Below are positions 27,760 through 38,414 of a DNA stretch of 51,405 nucleotides, piece by piece. Position numbers and translations under genes: made by a program. Each line of letters starts with the position of its first letter. Positions within the stretch are counted from its first letter, which is position 1. The notes under the pieces are model-generated. The model was not told the DNA's origin. It searched no databases and saw nothing but the letters and a program-made list of their open reading frames with translations. This stretch comes from Psychrobacter piscatorii (GTDB lineage Bacteria; Pseudomonadota; Gammaproteobacteria; Pseudomonadales; Moraxellaceae), in contig NZ_LNDJ01000049.1 of the NCBI RefSeq assembly GCF_001444505.1, positions 1 through 51,405 of the forward strand, given 5' to 3'.

Positions 27760-29034
27760 CTACATCTCAATCCCTTCTGCCTTCATCACTGAATGCAAAT
27801 CTTTGTCACCGCGACCTGACATATTAACGATGATTGTCTGATCAGGTGTCATGGTTTTAGCCAGTTTCAATGCATACGCGACAGCATGAGCAGTCTCAAG
27901 CGCAGGAATGATGCCTTCTTTACGCGTAGACTCATGGAAACCTTCTAGCGCTTCTTTATCCGTACAGCCGACATACTCGACGCGCTTCATATCTTTTAAG
28001 AAGCTATGCTCCGGACCAACACCTGGGTAATCAAGACCCGCTGAGATAGAATGCGTCTCTTGGATCTGACCATCATCATCTGCCATGAGGTAAGTACGGT
28101 TGCCATGTAGCACGCCGATACGACCAGCCGCTAATGGCGCTGAATGACGACCTGATTCAATGCCATCACCTGTCGCCTCGACGCCATACATTTTCACTTC
28201 AGTATCGTTTAGGAAATCAAAAAACAAGCCAATCGCGTTTGAGCCGCCACCGACACAAGCAACCAACGCATCTGGCATTTTGCCTGTTTTTTCTAAATGC
28301 TGGATACGGGCTTCTTTCCCAATAATGGCTTGGAAATCACGAACCAATAGCGGATAAGGGTGCGGCCCTGCAACGGTACCAATAATATAATACGTGCTAT
28401 CAACATTGGTCACCCAATCACGCATGGCCTCATTCATCGCGTCTTTTAGCGTGCGTGAGCCAGAAGTAACCGGCACGACTGTCGCCCCAAGCAAACGCAT
28501 ACGATAAACGTTCATTTTTTGACGTTCAACATCGTCAGCACCCATATAGACGATACATTCTAGGCCCAAGCGCGCAGCAATCGTTGCGGTCGCGACACCA
28601 TGCTGTCCTGCGCCAGTTTCGGCGATGATACGTTTTTTGCCACACATCTTGGCAAGCAGTGCTTGTCCAATGGTGTTGTTTACTTTGTGCGCGCCAGTAT
28701 GGTTCAGGTCTTCACGCTTAAAATAAATTTGCGCGCCGCCGATCTCATCACTCAAGCGTTTGGCATGATATAGCGGCGTTGGGCGACCGACATAATTAAC
28801 CAAATCGTTATGATACTCTTCCCAAAACGCTGGATCTGCTTTGACTTTGGTATAAAGCGTCTCAAGCTCTTCTAATGCGGCCATCAGCGTCTCAGAGACA
28901 AAGCGTCCACCATGTACACCGAAATGGCCGCGTGCATCAGGGTATTGGTTAAAATCTTGCACGTTTTCAGGATTGGTAAAGGTGTTTACAGATTGTGCTG
29001 TAGTAGATAAATCTTTGTTCGCGACATGACTCAT
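27760..29034 (-). CDS. trpB: Tryptophan synthase beta subunit
   Basis: TrpB condenses indole with serine using PLP. The 424-residue protein carries the PLP lysine K117 in [13 protein letters not shown], the phosphate loop [10 protein letters not shown] and the acidic motif AETGAGQHG. About 25 extra N-terminal residues precede the conserved [20 protein letters not shown]. It lies downstream of trpF on the same strand. Confidence 0.97.
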   Translation of the reverse strand: MSHVANKDLSTTAQSVNTFTNPENVQDFNQYPDARGHFGVHGGRFVSETLMAALEELETLYTKVKADPAFWEEYHNDLVNYVGRPTPLYHAKRLSDEIGGAQIYFKREDLNHTGAHKVNNTIGQALLAKMCGKKRIIAETGAGQHGVATATIAARLGLECIVYMGADDVERQKMNVYRMRLLGATVVPVTSGSRTLKDAMNEAMRDWVTNVDSTYYIIGTVAGPHPYPLLVRDFQAIIGKEARIQHLEKTGKMPDALVACVGGGSNAIGLFFDFLNDTEVKMYGVEATGDGIESGRHSAPLAAGRIGVLHGNRTYLMADDDGQIQETHSISAGLDYPGVGPEHSFLKDMKRVEYVGCTDKEALEGFHESTRKEGIIPALETAHAVAYALKLAKTMTPDQTIIVNMSGRGDKDLHSVMKAEGIEM

Positions 29035-29169
29035 GGTAATTCCTACTGTAATAAGTGGTATTTTTTAGAATAAATATAAAGAGAAAAATGAAATAAGATT
29101 GGAACGGAAAAATCGGAATAACGACCAAATAAGCCTATTATATATAGAAAATAACCTACGATAATAAAC

Positions 29170-29841
29170 TTAAATGGCGTCAGTGACCGTAGCGTTTTGC
29201 CATCGGTCGCGCTTGACCGCTTTCATAAAGGCACGCATCTTGGCAGCATCTTTTTTGCCTTTATCAACCTCGATACCACCACTGACATCGACGCCGTAGA
29301 TGGGCAGATTTGATGTCTCTGCGACATTTTGCGCATCAAGACCACCAGCCAATACAATTGGTAACGCGCTGTCATGGGGAATGAGACTCCAGTCAAAGCG
29401 CTGCCCTGTCCCGCCATATGCCGCTTGATGATAAGCATCCAGCAAAATACTACTGGCACCTGCGTCAGCAAACTGTGCAATCTGAGCACGAACGCTATCT
29501 GGCGTGTCTTGCTCTGCATTGATACGCAATGCTTTGATCCAGCGTTTATTGACACTGCTTGCCAGCTGCTCGCATTGTTCAGGCGTTTCATCACCGTGAA
29601 ACTGAATGATATCAAAAGGTACATCGTTTGCTAATTTGACTAGCTCATCTTTAGGCATATTGACCACTAACGCCACCACGCTCACAAAAGCAGGCACGGC
29701 AGCACTCAATGTCTGTGCTTGCTCTATCGTGACCGCACGCGGACTTGGCGGATAAAACACCAAACCGACTGCGTCTGCACCTAACTGTGCCGCAGTCTGT
29801 ATATCACTAAGCTGAGTAAATCCGCAAAACTTAACGTGCAT
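29170..29841 (-). CDS. trpF: Phosphoribosylanthranilate isomerase
   Basis: TrpF performs the Amadori rearrangement in tryptophan synthesis. The 223-residue TIM-barrel protein starts MHVKFCGFTQLSDIQ with the catalytic C6, has VGLVFYPPSPRAV, and ends the barrel with GVDVSGGIEVDKGKKD. The usual KICG motif reads KFCG. It begins the trpF-trpB-(hyp)-trpA run and diverges from the photolyase gene. Confidence 0.95.
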   Translation of the reverse strand: MHVKFCGFTQLSDIQTAAQLGADAVGLVFYPPSPRAVTIEQAQTLSAAVPAFVSVVALVVNMPKDELVKLANDVPFDIIQFHGDETPEQCEQLASSVNKRWIKALRINAEQDTPDSVRAQIAQFADAGASSILLDAYHQAAYGGTGQRFDWSLIPHDSALPIVLAGGLDAQNVAETSNLPIYGVDVSGGIEVDKGKKDAAKMRAFMKAVKRDRWQNATVTDAI

Positions 29842-30042
29842 TTTGTGACCTTGGATTTTATATTCATAAATCTGACATCGATTATAGCGGCATCAGATAG
29901 CGTCAGACTAAAGATAAATCGTGAGATATGATGAGAATTTGTTACGCGAACGGCAAAGCCATTGCATCCAAAAACTTATCCTAGCATACTTTTATGCCGA
30001 GTTTTGTTTATGATTGCGATTGATTCATATAGGGATACTTTG

Positions 30043-31662
30043 ATGTCAAAGACTACTAACAACCATGGTAGCAATAATAAAAACAATGACAGTAGCGATA
30101 GCGACAATCCGTTGCATTACTTGATGTGGTTTCGTCGAGATTTGCGCATTCATGATAATACTGCATTGGCAGCACTGTGCGAGCGGGCTAATGAAGACAA
30201 TGCATCGGTATCCGCCATATTCTTTTTGACGCCCGAGCAGTGGCAACAGCATGACACCTCTTTGGTGCAAGTCGACCATATTACTCGTACGTTACCTATA
30301 CTAGCAAAGGATTTGAAATCACAACTGAATATCACTTTAACAGTACAGCTCTGTCCAAGCTTTTCTGACTGTATAGAGTCTCTGACGAGCTTATGTAAGG
30401 ACAACGACATCAGCTGCGTCATGGCTAACCATGAATACGAAGGCAATGAGATTGATCGTGATGAGGCATTGAGTGAGCAGCTTGCAAAAGACGACATCGA
30501 GTTTGTCCGCTGGCATGAACAATGTATCTTGCCACCGCTGAGTATCACGACAAATGACGGCGATAGTATGTATAAAGTCTTCACGCCGTTTCATAAGAAA
30601 TGGCGACATACGCTAGACGTTAGCACCATCCAGACGCATGACGCGCCAGCAGTCGACTGCGATGATAAAATCGAGCTAAAATCATCGAAAAATAGTGCCC
30701 ATACAGTTGACGATATCAAAGCCCTCAGTGAAGAAATGCTTGGTGATTATCAAAAGACGCTGCAAAAAGAGGACTCGTTACAGCATATCGATATGAAAGC
30801 CCAACTCACAGCCGCAAGGGACGCCTATCCTGCAGGGGAGTCTGCTGCTTGCCAGCGCTTAGATGAGTTTGTCGCTGATGATATCAATGACTATGATGTC
30901 AGCCGCGATGTGCCACACCTGCATGCCACCAGTCAGCTATCCGCTTATCTCACTATAGGGTCTATCAGCCCTCGACTCTGCTATCTACAAGCCAGCAAAG
31001 TACAAGAAAAGCTACACGGTAATGATGGCGATAATGAAGATATCGACCGCTGGATAAGCGAGCTTGCATGGCGAGATTTTTATCGTCATGTGCTGGTCGA
31101 TAAGCCAAACCTGATTCGCCATAAAGCGTATAAAGAGGACACTGACACCAAAGTTAGTTGGTCATACGATGAAGAGGATTTTAAATCATGGTGCACAGGC
31201 AAAACAGGCGTACCATTGGTCGATGCTGCGATGCGCTGTCTGAACGCTACTGGATTTATGCACAATCGACTGAGAATGGTCACAGCAATGTTTTTGACCA
31301 AAGACTTGTTGATTGATTGGCGCTTGGGTGAGCGCTACTTTATGCAGCAGCTCATCGATGGGGATTTTGCCTCCAATAATGGCGGCTGGCAATGGAGCGC
31401 ATCAACAGGTACTGACTCAGCGCCCTACTTCCGTATTATGAACCCCTTTAGCCAAGGAAGCACTCATGATAAAAAAGCGATATTTATCAAAACGTGGCTA
31501 CCAGAACTAAAAGACATCCCCGCGAGCACTTTGCATAGTGAGGATAAAATGCGTAAAGCACTGGCGAAGGGTGGAGACTTTGCAAATGCTGACTACCCTG
31601 CGCCTATGGTCGAACATAAATCAGCACGTAAGCTCGCCATTGCTGAATTTAAAAAAGAGTAA
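30043..31662 (+). CDS. phr: Deoxyribodipyrimidine photolyase (cryptochrome/photolyase family)
   Basis: This enzyme repairs UV cyclobutane dimers with light, using FAD and an antenna. The N-terminal domain begins MWFRRDLRIHDNTALAALC, and the FAD domain has WISELAWRDFYRHVL, GVPLVDAAMRCLNATGFMHN and NNGGWQWSASTGTDSAPYFR. I place the start at ATG 30043 (539 residues) because AGGGAT lies upstream and because the 27 residues added by the ATG at 29962 are unlike the family. An Asn/Ser-rich linker (about 3-22) precedes the conserved part. It is probably a class I CPD photolyase. Confidence 0.92.
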   Translation: MSKTTNNHGSNNKNNDSSDSDNPLHYLMWFRRDLRIHDNTALAALCERANEDNASVSAIFFLTPEQWQQHDTSLVQVDHITRTLPILAKDLKSQLNITLTVQLCPSFSDCIESLTSLCKDNDISCVMANHEYEGNEIDRDEALSEQLAKDDIEFVRWHEQCILPPLSITTNDGDSMYKVFTPFHKKWRHTLDVSTIQTHDAPAVDCDDKIELKSSKNSAHTVDDIKALSEEMLGDYQKTLQKEDSLQHIDMKAQLTAARDAYPAGESAACQRLDEFVADDINDYDVSRDVPHLHATSQLSAYLTIGSISPRLCYLQASKVQEKLHGNDGDNEDIDRWISELAWRDFYRHVLVDKPNLIRHKAYKEDTDTKVSWSYDEEDFKSWCTGKTGVPLVDAAMRCLNATGFMHNRLRMVTAMFLTKDLLIDWRLGERYFMQQLIDGDFASNNGGWQWSASTGTDSAPYFRIMNPFSQGSTHDKKAIFIKTWLPELKDIPASTLHSEDKMRKALAKGGDFANADYPAPMVEHKSARKLAIAEFKKE

Positions 31663-31663
31663 A

Positions 31664-32407
31664 CTAGCTATTAGTGACTGCTGGCAACTGACATGCGCCT
31701 GCACCCTGCGTGTTGACCGTCACGACAGCACCCGTTAAAGCAAACAGCTGCTGCAATTGCGTTTGAGCATTTTGCAGCGCCATATTCATGACATCTCCTC
31801 GGCAAGCACGCTCTAGCACTTCTTTTTTTGCCATGGTTTGTGCTTGCGCCAATATCTTAGGATCAACTTGCATCATGCCAAAAGCGCCTGTCTGCCAGTC
31901 ATAAATCTCGATATCATCTAAATATACTGAAAATATCTCTGTAGGTGGTAAGGTAATATTGATTTGTGGCATGGCTGAGGCAGGTGCATTATTCGCTGCT
32001 TGCTCATCCTCTGCATCAGTTATAGTTTGAGTAGGCTGAATGACCTGCACCATCTCAGGCGTCAAAGCACTCAGATCAACCCCTGCTTCGACGCGGCCAT
32101 GAGCGATGAAAAGCGCTTTTTGTTCATCTTGCCACAGCTTCATCCAACTCCCTGGACGCTCACTCGTAATCACCGTATCAACGCTGAACGCGACGGTATG
32201 GAGTCTGTTTAATTGCTGGATTTGCGTGACCACGCCTTCTCGAGTGATGGTTTCTATCGGTTCTTCTTCTGTGATTTTTTGCGCGCTATAAATAGCAAAA
32301 ACGATGGCTGCTAAGCCAATGAGCAATATCACCCAAGACATCGTAGCAATAGGCTGCTTCGCTGGCTTGTGGGTGCCATTGGTACTGTTCATATCAGGAC
32401 TACTCAT
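31664..32407 (-). CDS. DUF4230 membrane-anchored protein
   Basis: A 247-residue protein with a short cytoplasmic start, one membrane segment (WVILLIGLAAIVFAIYSA, about 25-42) and a DUF4230-like domain: LFIAHGRVEAGVDLSALTPE, INITLPPTEIFSVYLDDIEI, and a C-terminal amphipathic helix region. The family occurs widely but its role is not known. It converges with phr, with a single base between the stop codons. Confidence 0.75.
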   Translation of the reverse strand: MSSPDMNSTNGTHKPAKQPIATMSWVILLIGLAAIVFAIYSAQKITEEEPIETITREGVVTQIQQLNRLHTVAFSVDTVITSERPGSWMKLWQDEQKALFIAHGRVEAGVDLSALTPEMVQVIQPTQTITDAEDEQAANNAPASAMPQINITLPPTEIFSVYLDDIEIYDWQTGAFGMMQVDPKILAQAQTMAKKEVLERACRGDVMNMALQNAQTQLQQLFALTGAVVTVNTQGAGACQLPAVTNS

Positions 32408-33001
32408 AGAAGTTACCTTTATAAAAGTGCATCGTTATAAGAGTGCATCGTTTTTCAGATGACTAACGATTTTATGTAATTAAAACAAATACTTAACCTG
32501 TAAATGCGACTATTGTGCAGTAAATTCAAGTAGTGGCTACCAATCTTCTACATAATACATAAATCAGGCAATCTCCAAAACATACATTACCTTTGGCTTA
32601 AAAGCTTATCAACAACTCAATTATTCGAGCCTCATCTCAGCCTTTGTATAACGTTCGGTCTGAAAAGATAAAAAGTCATTGCGTCTTAGGCGAACTTTAC
32701 CTAACATAGTCAGATTGTATGTATAAAATGTCAGTCTTTTAGCATTATCAGGCTCTTGCCCTGAATATCTTGCATTTCGGCATGTTCATACCTCAAATCA
32801 AATTTGCCTCTCTTGTTTACTCTTATAAGAGTGGTTCTTACTGATGTGCTTTTTTATACCAGCATGTGAGTAACTAGGAAATACCCTAGAATATTGCTAA
32901 GTGATAAAGGTAAGCTTGCGGCGGCAATGAAACGATTAGCCATACGCTCAACATCCTACTATTTCTTATTTTTTTATCAAAGATAAGGTTACGCTTTATT
33001 T
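32408..33001. promoter_or_regulatory. DUF4230 / proS divergent control region
   Basis: No gene is visible in this gap. A tandem 16-bp repeat, TTATAAAAGTGCATCG (32418-32433) and TTATAAGAGTGCATCG (32434-32449), lies just upstream of the DUF4230 gene. A 14-bp palindrome ACTCTTATAAGAGT is at 32819-32832, upstream of proS. Either could be an operator; I cannot place promoters with confidence. Confidence 0.4.
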
Positions 33002-34720
33002 ATGAAAGCCAGTCAATTTTTATTTGCCACACTAAAAGAAACCCCAAGTGATGCCGACATCGCCTCAAGCCAATTGATGGTGCGTGCTGGTCTTATCCGC
33101 AAGATCGCTTCTGGATTGTATATTTGGTTGCCCATGGGTCTGCGTATTTTGCAAAAGGTTGAGCGCATCGTTCGTGAAGAGATGCAAAACATCGGCGCAC
33201 AAGAGTTGCTGATGCCGATGACGCAGCCTGCTGAGCTATGGCAGACCAGCGGACGCTTTGAAGACTACGGCCCTGAGCTACTGCGTTTCAAAGACCGTCA
33301 TGATCGTGACTTTGTGCTGGGTCCAACGCATGAAGAAGTCATCACCAATCTGGCAAAAGGCGAGCTACGTAGTTATAAGCAACTACCGATTACTTTCTTT
33401 CAGATTCAAAGCAAATTCCGTGACGAGATTCGTCCACGCTTTGGTGTGATGCGCGCACGCGAATTTACCATGAAAGATGCTTACTCGTTTCATATCGATC
33501 AAGCCTCACTTGCTGAGACTTATCGAGATATGTACGACGCCTATACTCGTATCTTTAGCCGTTTGGGTTTTGACTTTCGCGCGGTACAAGCGGATTCAGG
33601 CTCTATCGGCGGCTTTGCCTCACATGAGTTTCATGTTTTGGCAGACAGTGGCGAAGATGACATTGCCTTCTCAACCATCTCTGACTACGCAGCCAATATT
33701 GAGCTTGCTGAAGCCATTAGCACAGGCGAGCGTCAGCCTGCGACCCAAGAACTGACCAACGTTGATACCGTTAATATGCCAACCTGCGAAGCGGTTGCTG
33801 CGCATTTAGATATTCCACTTGCCACCACCGTGAAAACTTTGATTGTCAAAGGTCATACGCCAGAAGGCGAAGAGCAGTTGGTTGCGTTGGTACTGCGCGG
33901 CGATCATACGCTCAACGACATCAAAGCGGAAAAAATCGAAGAAGTAAACACGCCGCTGACTATGGCGAGTGAAGAGGAGCTAAAAGCCGCAGGACTGCTC
34001 AAAGGCTATATCGGTGTCGATCTAGATATCCCTGTGTTCGTCGATCGCGCAGCGGCTATTCTCTCTGACTTTGTCGCTGGTGCCAACGAAGTCAACAAAC
34101 ACGCAACCGGAGTCAATTGGGATCGTGACGCGCACATCACACGCATCGTTGATATCCGCAACGTACTCGAAGGCGACGCCTCACCTGATGGTCAGGGAAC
34201 CCTACAAATCAAACGCGGTATCGAAGTTGGTCATATCTTCCAGTTGGGTGATAAGTACTCACAAGCACTTGGCTGCAGCGTCTCAGGCGAAGCTGGCAAG
34301 CCGGTAACCTTGATGATGGGCTGCTATGGTATCGGCGTCAGCCGCATCATCGCGGCTGCCATCGAGCAAAACCACGATGATAACGGTATCATGTGGCCAC
34401 AAACGCCTGATGTAAAAGACTCACTTGCGCCTTTTGAAGTGGCTATCGTACCGATGAAGTCAAAAGAAGAGACGGTCATGCAGACTGCCACTGAGCTTTA
34501 TGAGACGCTAAAGGCCAAAGGTGTCAACATCCTACTGGACGATCGTAACGAACGCCCAGGAGTGAAGTTTGCTGATTTAGAATTGATTGGTATTCCACAC
34601 CGTATCGTCGTGTCTGATCGTAACATCGCTGAAGACAAATACGAATATGTCAATCGTCGTGACGGTGAAAAAGAGTTGCTTAGCCGTGACGAGCTACTGG
34701 CAAAATTGGGCTGTGAATAA
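33002..34720 (+). CDS. proS: Proline--tRNA ligase
   Basis: Class II aminoacyl-tRNA synthetase that charges tRNA-Pro. The 572-residue bacterial-type protein has motif 1 around [16 protein letters not shown], motif 2 in [20 protein letters not shown], the editing INS domain (about 225-400, including TVKTLIVKG and [16 protein letters not shown]), motif 3 near [20 protein letters not shown] and the anticodon-binding C terminus. Length and domain order are normal. Confidence 0.97.
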   Translation: MKASQFLFATLKETPSDADIASSQLMVRAGLIRKIASGLYIWLPMGLRILQKVERIVREEMQNIGAQELLMPMTQPAELWQTSGRFEDYGPELLRFKDRHDRDFVLGPTHEEVITNLAKGELRSYKQLPITFFQIQSKFRDEIRPRFGVMRAREFTMKDAYSFHIDQASLAETYRDMYDAYTRIFSRLGFDFRAVQADSGSIGGFASHEFHVLADSGEDDIAFSTISDYAANIELAEAISTGERQPATQELTNVDTVNMPTCEAVAAHLDIPLATTVKTLIVKGHTPEGEEQLVALVLRGDHTLNDIKAEKIEEVNTPLTMASEEELKAAGLLKGYIGVDLDIPVFVDRAAAILSDFVAGANEVNKHATGVNWDRDAHITRIVDIRNVLEGDASPDGQGTLQIKRGIEVGHIFQLGDKYSQALGCSVSGEAGKPVTLMMGCYGIGVSRIIAAAIEQNHDDNGIMWPQTPDVKDSLAPFEVAIVPMKSKEETVMQTATELYETLKAKGVNILLDDRNERPGVKFADLELIGIPHRIVVSDRNIAEDKYEYVNRRDGEKELLSRDELLAKLGCE

Positions 34721-34784
34721 ATCGTAGTCCAAGCATACAGCGTCAGTAAATTGAACGTCAGATATGTTTGATTTGAGACACAAG

Positions 34785-34823
34785 AAAAGCGCCTATCCCA
34801 TTAAATGAGATAGGCGCTTTTTT
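34785..34823. terminator. Bidirectional terminator between proS and queF
   Basis: AAAGCGCCTATC (34786-34797) pairs perfectly with GATAGGCGCTTT (34809-34820). T-runs on both strands suit the convergent proS and queF genes. A near-identical stem occurs at 38415-38452. Confidence 0.85.
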
Positions 34824-34837
34824 GTACGACTTATAAA

Positions 34838-35707
34838 TTATTGGCGAATCAGGCGACTCGGCGCAGGCAATAGTGCCATATCGCTAACACGGCAAGGGTT
34901 AATATCGATACCGCCGCGGCGCGTGTACCATGCCCGCACCATCAGCGTCTCTGGCTGATAATACTGACTCAAATCTGCAAATATCTGCTCAACACACTGC
35001 TCATGAAAGCCGTTGTGCTGACGAAAACTTAATATATAACGTAGCATATTTGCGTTGTTAAAAGTCTTATCAGTCGTTATCGACACGGCTAGTGTGCCCC
35101 AATCTGGCTGATTGGTCACAGGGCAATTACTACGCAGCAGATTAGAATAAAAAACATAAGGCTGATTGCTGTTATTTGCCACACGTTCACTGCTCGCTTC
35201 TGTTTCATCATTACTCAACAGTGATGCATCAGGATGCTCAGTTAACTCGATTTTTCCCGTGCTACCTGCCAATGCGTCATCAATACAAATACCTGTTGGC
35301 TGGGCTATTAGCAGGCTTGCTGCATCATTCAGCGTAAATAACTCCACCTGTACTTCCGCTTGCAAACAGGCTGACAGGTCTTTAGCGATCAACGCTTGAA
35401 CGTCATTCCAACTGGCGAACTCTGTAAAATTGATACTGTTCAAATATAGCTTGAGCGATTTTGACTCTACGATAAAGGGCGAGCTGGCAGGAATACTAAA
35501 CCGCGCCATCGCCACTTGCGAAATACCTTGTAGATTTAACCAAGAGATCTCGAATGCCTGCCACCAATCTACGCCGACCGTTAGTTTGTCAGCGTGCCAG
35601 CCAATCACATCACGTCCCATACTACGTGCAATAGGATATAGCGTCTCTGGGCTATACTCAGTCGGATAATCGGTGGTTTGTTCTCCTAAAATACCATGAA
35701 TACTCAT
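34838..35707 (-). CDS. queF: NADPH-dependent 7-cyano-7-deazaguanine reductase
   Basis: QueF reduces preQ0 to preQ1 in queuosine biosynthesis. The 289-residue product is the long, two-domain type. It has the substrate-binding FIVESKSLKLYLNSINFTEF, the catalytic cysteine in SNCPVTNQPDWG, and SFRQHNGFHEQCVEQIF near the end. The final residues contain DINPCRVSDMALLPAPSRLI. It is transcribed towards proS. Confidence 0.95.
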   Translation of the reverse strand: MSIHGILGEQTTDYPTEYSPETLYPIARSMGRDVIGWHADKLTVGVDWWQAFEISWLNLQGISQVAMARFSIPASSPFIVESKSLKLYLNSINFTEFASWNDVQALIAKDLSACLQAEVQVELFTLNDAASLLIAQPTGICIDDALAGSTGKIELTEHPDASLLSNDETEASSERVANNSNQPYVFYSNLLRSNCPVTNQPDWGTLAVSITTDKTFNNANMLRYILSFRQHNGFHEQCVEQIFADLSQYYQPETLMVRAWYTRRGGIDINPCRVSDMALLPAPSRLIRQ

Positions 35708-35951
35708 AAACGGCCCTAACTGCTAAATAAGTTGCTAAATAATGTACGTAATATTGATAGGTCGCTATTTTACCCCAATCGACTTGTCAGCGTGCGCCTT
35801 TTATGTGTGTCTCGCTGTCATATTTTACATTATGAAAAGGTTGCGCGATATCATAAAGCTGCCTTTAACTATCCTCATTGTTTGACCAAAATTAGCCAAA
35901 ACCTATATCGCTTGGAATGTTACAGTTGCCTTTTTTTGCTTGTCACGTCCT

Positions 35952-36229
35952 ATGATACAAAAAATCCCTTTAGGCTCAGCTTGGATGGTCAACGCTGCAT
36001 TCTTGTTTGCCACGATGAGTATTTTGGTCAAAAATGCCGCCACCAACTTGCACATGAATGAAGATGAACTGGCGTTTTGGCGCTCCCTATTGCCTGCCCT
36101 CGTCATTTTTGGCACCACCCTTGCGCGCAAAAAGACCCTGAAGACGCCATTTTTTGGGGTCATATGCAGCGCAGTTTAGCAGGCACAACGGCACTATTAC
36201 TGGCATTTTATAGCTTATCTTTGTGCTGA
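35952..36229 (+). pseudogene. Broken EamA/DMT-family transporter
   Basis: The first 75 residues resemble the start of a drug/metabolite transporter (AWMVNAAFLFATMSILVKNA, then AFWRSLLPALVIFGTTL). The frame breaks near the T/G run at 36150-36159; the expected continuation (GHMQRSLAGTTALLLAFYSL) is in another frame and ends at TGA 36227-36229. A full family member has about 280-300 residues and ten membrane segments, so most of the gene is gone. Frameshift and deletion are both visible. Confidence 0.75.
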
Positions 36230-36275
36230 TTAACCCCTGCATTTACATAACAAGTGTCATTTTATTCAAAAAAAA

Positions 36276-36346
36276 CGGATAGGTATGATAAGACTGATGC
36301 TTTCTTTTATCACAAAAGAAATTACCAAGACCTACACACCTATCCG
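36276..36346. repeat. Inverted repeat at the break of the EamA pseudogene
   Basis: CGGATAGGT (36276-36284) faces ACCTATCCG (36338-36346), 9 bp perfect, about 50 bp after the truncated transporter frame. This could be the remnant of an insertion sequence or MITE that removed the rest of the gene; no transposase frame is recognisable. Confidence 0.35.
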
Positions 36347-36428
36347 AAAAATAATGCTACCAAATTGAATAAGAAAAAAGACAAGGCGTCAAACTACTAA
36401 CAATCAGCAGCTTAGACGATAAAGCAAA

Positions 36429-37235
36429 CTACAAACGCACGCGCGAACCGTTACTGAGCAAGCGATAAGCAATGGTATAAAATATCGCACAGAACACAAA
36501 AATCGCTGCCATCGAATACCAAACGTTGACATCAGAGTAGCCCAAGATACCGTAACGGAAAGAGTTGACCATATAGACGATAGGGTTTAATAGCGAGATG
36601 TTTTGCCAAAATGGTGATAAATTTTCCATCGAATAGAACACGCCGCCAAGATAGGTCAGCGGGGTCAATACAAAGCTTGGAATGATAGAGATATCATCAA
36701 ATGATCGCGCAAACACCGCATTGATAAAACCGCCTAGTGAGAACAAAATAGACGTGCCAAGTACCGTAAATACAGTGACAAATAAATGCTCGATACCGAG
36801 GTCAGTAAAGAATAACGCGACAATCGAGACAATCACCCCGATAGCCAGTCCACGGAAGATACCACCGCTGATATAACCCATCAAAATTGCATGCTTGGAG
36901 ACGGGTGAAACGAGCAGCTCCTCGATACTAGACGTGAATTTGGCACTAAAGAAGCTTGAGACCACGTTCGAGTAACTGTTGGTAATGATCGACATCATGA
37001 TCAAACCTGGTACGATGAACTGCATGTAGGGCACGCCGCCCATCTCACCTACGCGCGAGCCAATCATCTTACCAAAAATGACAAAGTACAAGCTCATCGT
37101 AATCACTGGCGGTAATAGCGTCTGCGGCCAAATACGCAGAATACGGCGCACTTCTTTGAACCAAATAGTACGAAACGCAATCCACTTTTTACTGAGTGAC
37201 ATCGTTTTATTATGATCGATTAGTTCCTGACTCAT
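36429..37235 (-). CDS. ABC-2 type transporter permease (YadH-like)
   Basis: A 268-residue inner-membrane permease with about six membrane segments. IWFKEVRRILRIWPQTLLPP at the start and ARSFDDISIIPSFVLTPLTY followed by LGGVFYSMENLSPFW are typical of the YadH group of ABC-2 exporters. It overlaps the ATPase gene by four bases, so the two form a transport complex. The substrate is unknown. Confidence 0.9.
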   Translation of the reverse strand: MSQELIDHNKTMSLSKKWIAFRTIWFKEVRRILRIWPQTLLPPVITMSLYFVIFGKMIGSRVGEMGGVPYMQFIVPGLIMMSIITNSYSNVVSSFFSAKFTSSIEELLVSPVSKHAILMGYISGGIFRGLAIGVIVSIVALFFTDLGIEHLFVTVFTVLGTSILFSLGGFINAVFARSFDDISIIPSFVLTPLTYLGGVFYSMENLSPFWQNISLLNPIVYMVNSFRYGILGYSDVNVWYSMAAIFVFCAIFYTIAYRLLSNGSRVRL

Positions 37236-38194
37236 AATCCCGCCTCCTTCATGCTGTTTGCACTTTCAATATTTTTGTCAACCAAGCGCATAAACAACTC
37301 TTCTAGACGGTTGGCTTTATTACGCATACTACCGACTTTGATGCCTTTATCAGACAACTGATCAAAGACACCATTTAATGACTCGCCTTCTGTCAGGGTG
37401 ACTTCTAGCGTCTGCTTATCTGGCTGGGAGATGTCTGTCACTCCGGTCAGGGCCAATTGCTCATTGAGCGGCGTCTCTAGATCAAAGACAAACGTCTCTA
37501 CTGACAACTGCGCCAATAAATCTTTCATTTCTGTATTAATACGAATCTCACCGTGATCCAAGATCGCAATGCGTTTACACAGCTGCTCAGCTTCTTCCAG
37601 ATAATGAGTCGTTAGAATAATCGTGGTGTTTTCTTCGATATTAATCTGCTGCATAAACTCCCACATCGAGCGGCGCAGTTCAATATCGACTCCAGCCGTT
37701 GGCTCATCGAGAATCAATAATTTTGGCTTATGAATCAACGCTCGGGCAATCATCAGACGGCGCTTCATACCGCCAGATAAATCACGTGATTTGCTGTCGC
37801 GTTTATCCCAAAGCCCCAGTGCTGTCAGCAGTCTTTTTGCGCGTGGTTTGGCTTCTTTTGCTGGAATACCAAAGTAACCTGCTTGCGTAATCAAGATATC
37901 TTCGACTTTCTCAAACATGTTGAAATTAAATTCTTGCGGTACTACGCCAAGGTACTGTTTGGCAATCGAAGGGTTCTCTAATAAATCTGTTCCAAAAATA
38001 TGGACACTACCCGTTGTTGGCTTAAATAGTGAACTGATAATGCCAATCATGGTGGACTTACCTGCGCCATTTGGGCCAAGCAGTGCAAAGAACCCACCTT
38101 GTGGTACGGTTAAATCAACCCCTTTTAACGCCGAAAACCCATTGTCATAGGTTTTGGATAAGCCTTGGATAGAAAGTGCTGGTACATCAGACAT
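37232..38194 (-). CDS. ABC transporter ATP-binding protein (YadG-like)
   Basis: A 320-residue ATPase with Walker A GPNGAGKST (40-48), signature LSGGMKRRLMIARAL, Walker B LLILDEPTAG and the H-loop TTHYLEEAEQL. The C-terminal 90 residues form the extra domain found in YadG-like exporters. It precedes its permease partner on the minus strand with a four-base overlap. Confidence 0.93.
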   Translation of the reverse strand: MSDVPALSIQGLSKTYDNGFSALKGVDLTVPQGGFFALLGPNGAGKSTMIGIISSLFKPTTGSVHIFGTDLLENPSIAKQYLGVVPQEFNFNMFEKVEDILITQAGYFGIPAKEAKPRAKRLLTALGLWDKRDSKSRDLSGGMKRRLMIARALIHKPKLLILDEPTAGVDIELRRSMWEFMQQINIEENTTIILTTHYLEEAEQLCKRIAILDHGEIRINTEMKDLLAQLSVETFVFDLETPLNEQLALTGVTDISQPDKQTLEVTLTEGESLNGVFDQLSDKGIKVGSMRNKANRLEELFMRLVDKNIESANSMKEAGL

Positions 38195-38250
38195 GAAGAC
38201 CTCTTATTTTTTATCAATTTGTATAAAACACGATTTTAGAATAATAGGCC

Positions 38251-38310
38251 GTGTTGAACATTCGACTGTCATTATCATACTGACCGAGGCCATATAAAAA
38301 TGTTCAACAC
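38251..38310. repeat. 12-bp inverted repeat upstream of the ABC operon
   Basis: GTGTTGAACATT (38251-38262) and AATGTTCAACAC (38299-38310) are perfect inverted copies separated by 36 bp. Lying 60 bp upstream of the ATPase start, they may be operator half-sites or a hairpin in the leader. Confidence 0.4.
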
Positions 38311-38414
38311 GCTCTACTATCTAGAAGACACGGTGTAATCTCATAAAATGAGGCTGCTAATCGCAAATTTCAACTGTTTTATATTTGAAGTACCGTATTA
38401 ATAATACTTATCAT

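Noticed and set aside
35732-36061. 109-residue plus-strand frame before the EamA remnant
   Set aside because: Composition is unlike protein (Cys/Tyr/His/Arg-rich), there is no ribosome site, and it overlaps the recognisable transporter frame.
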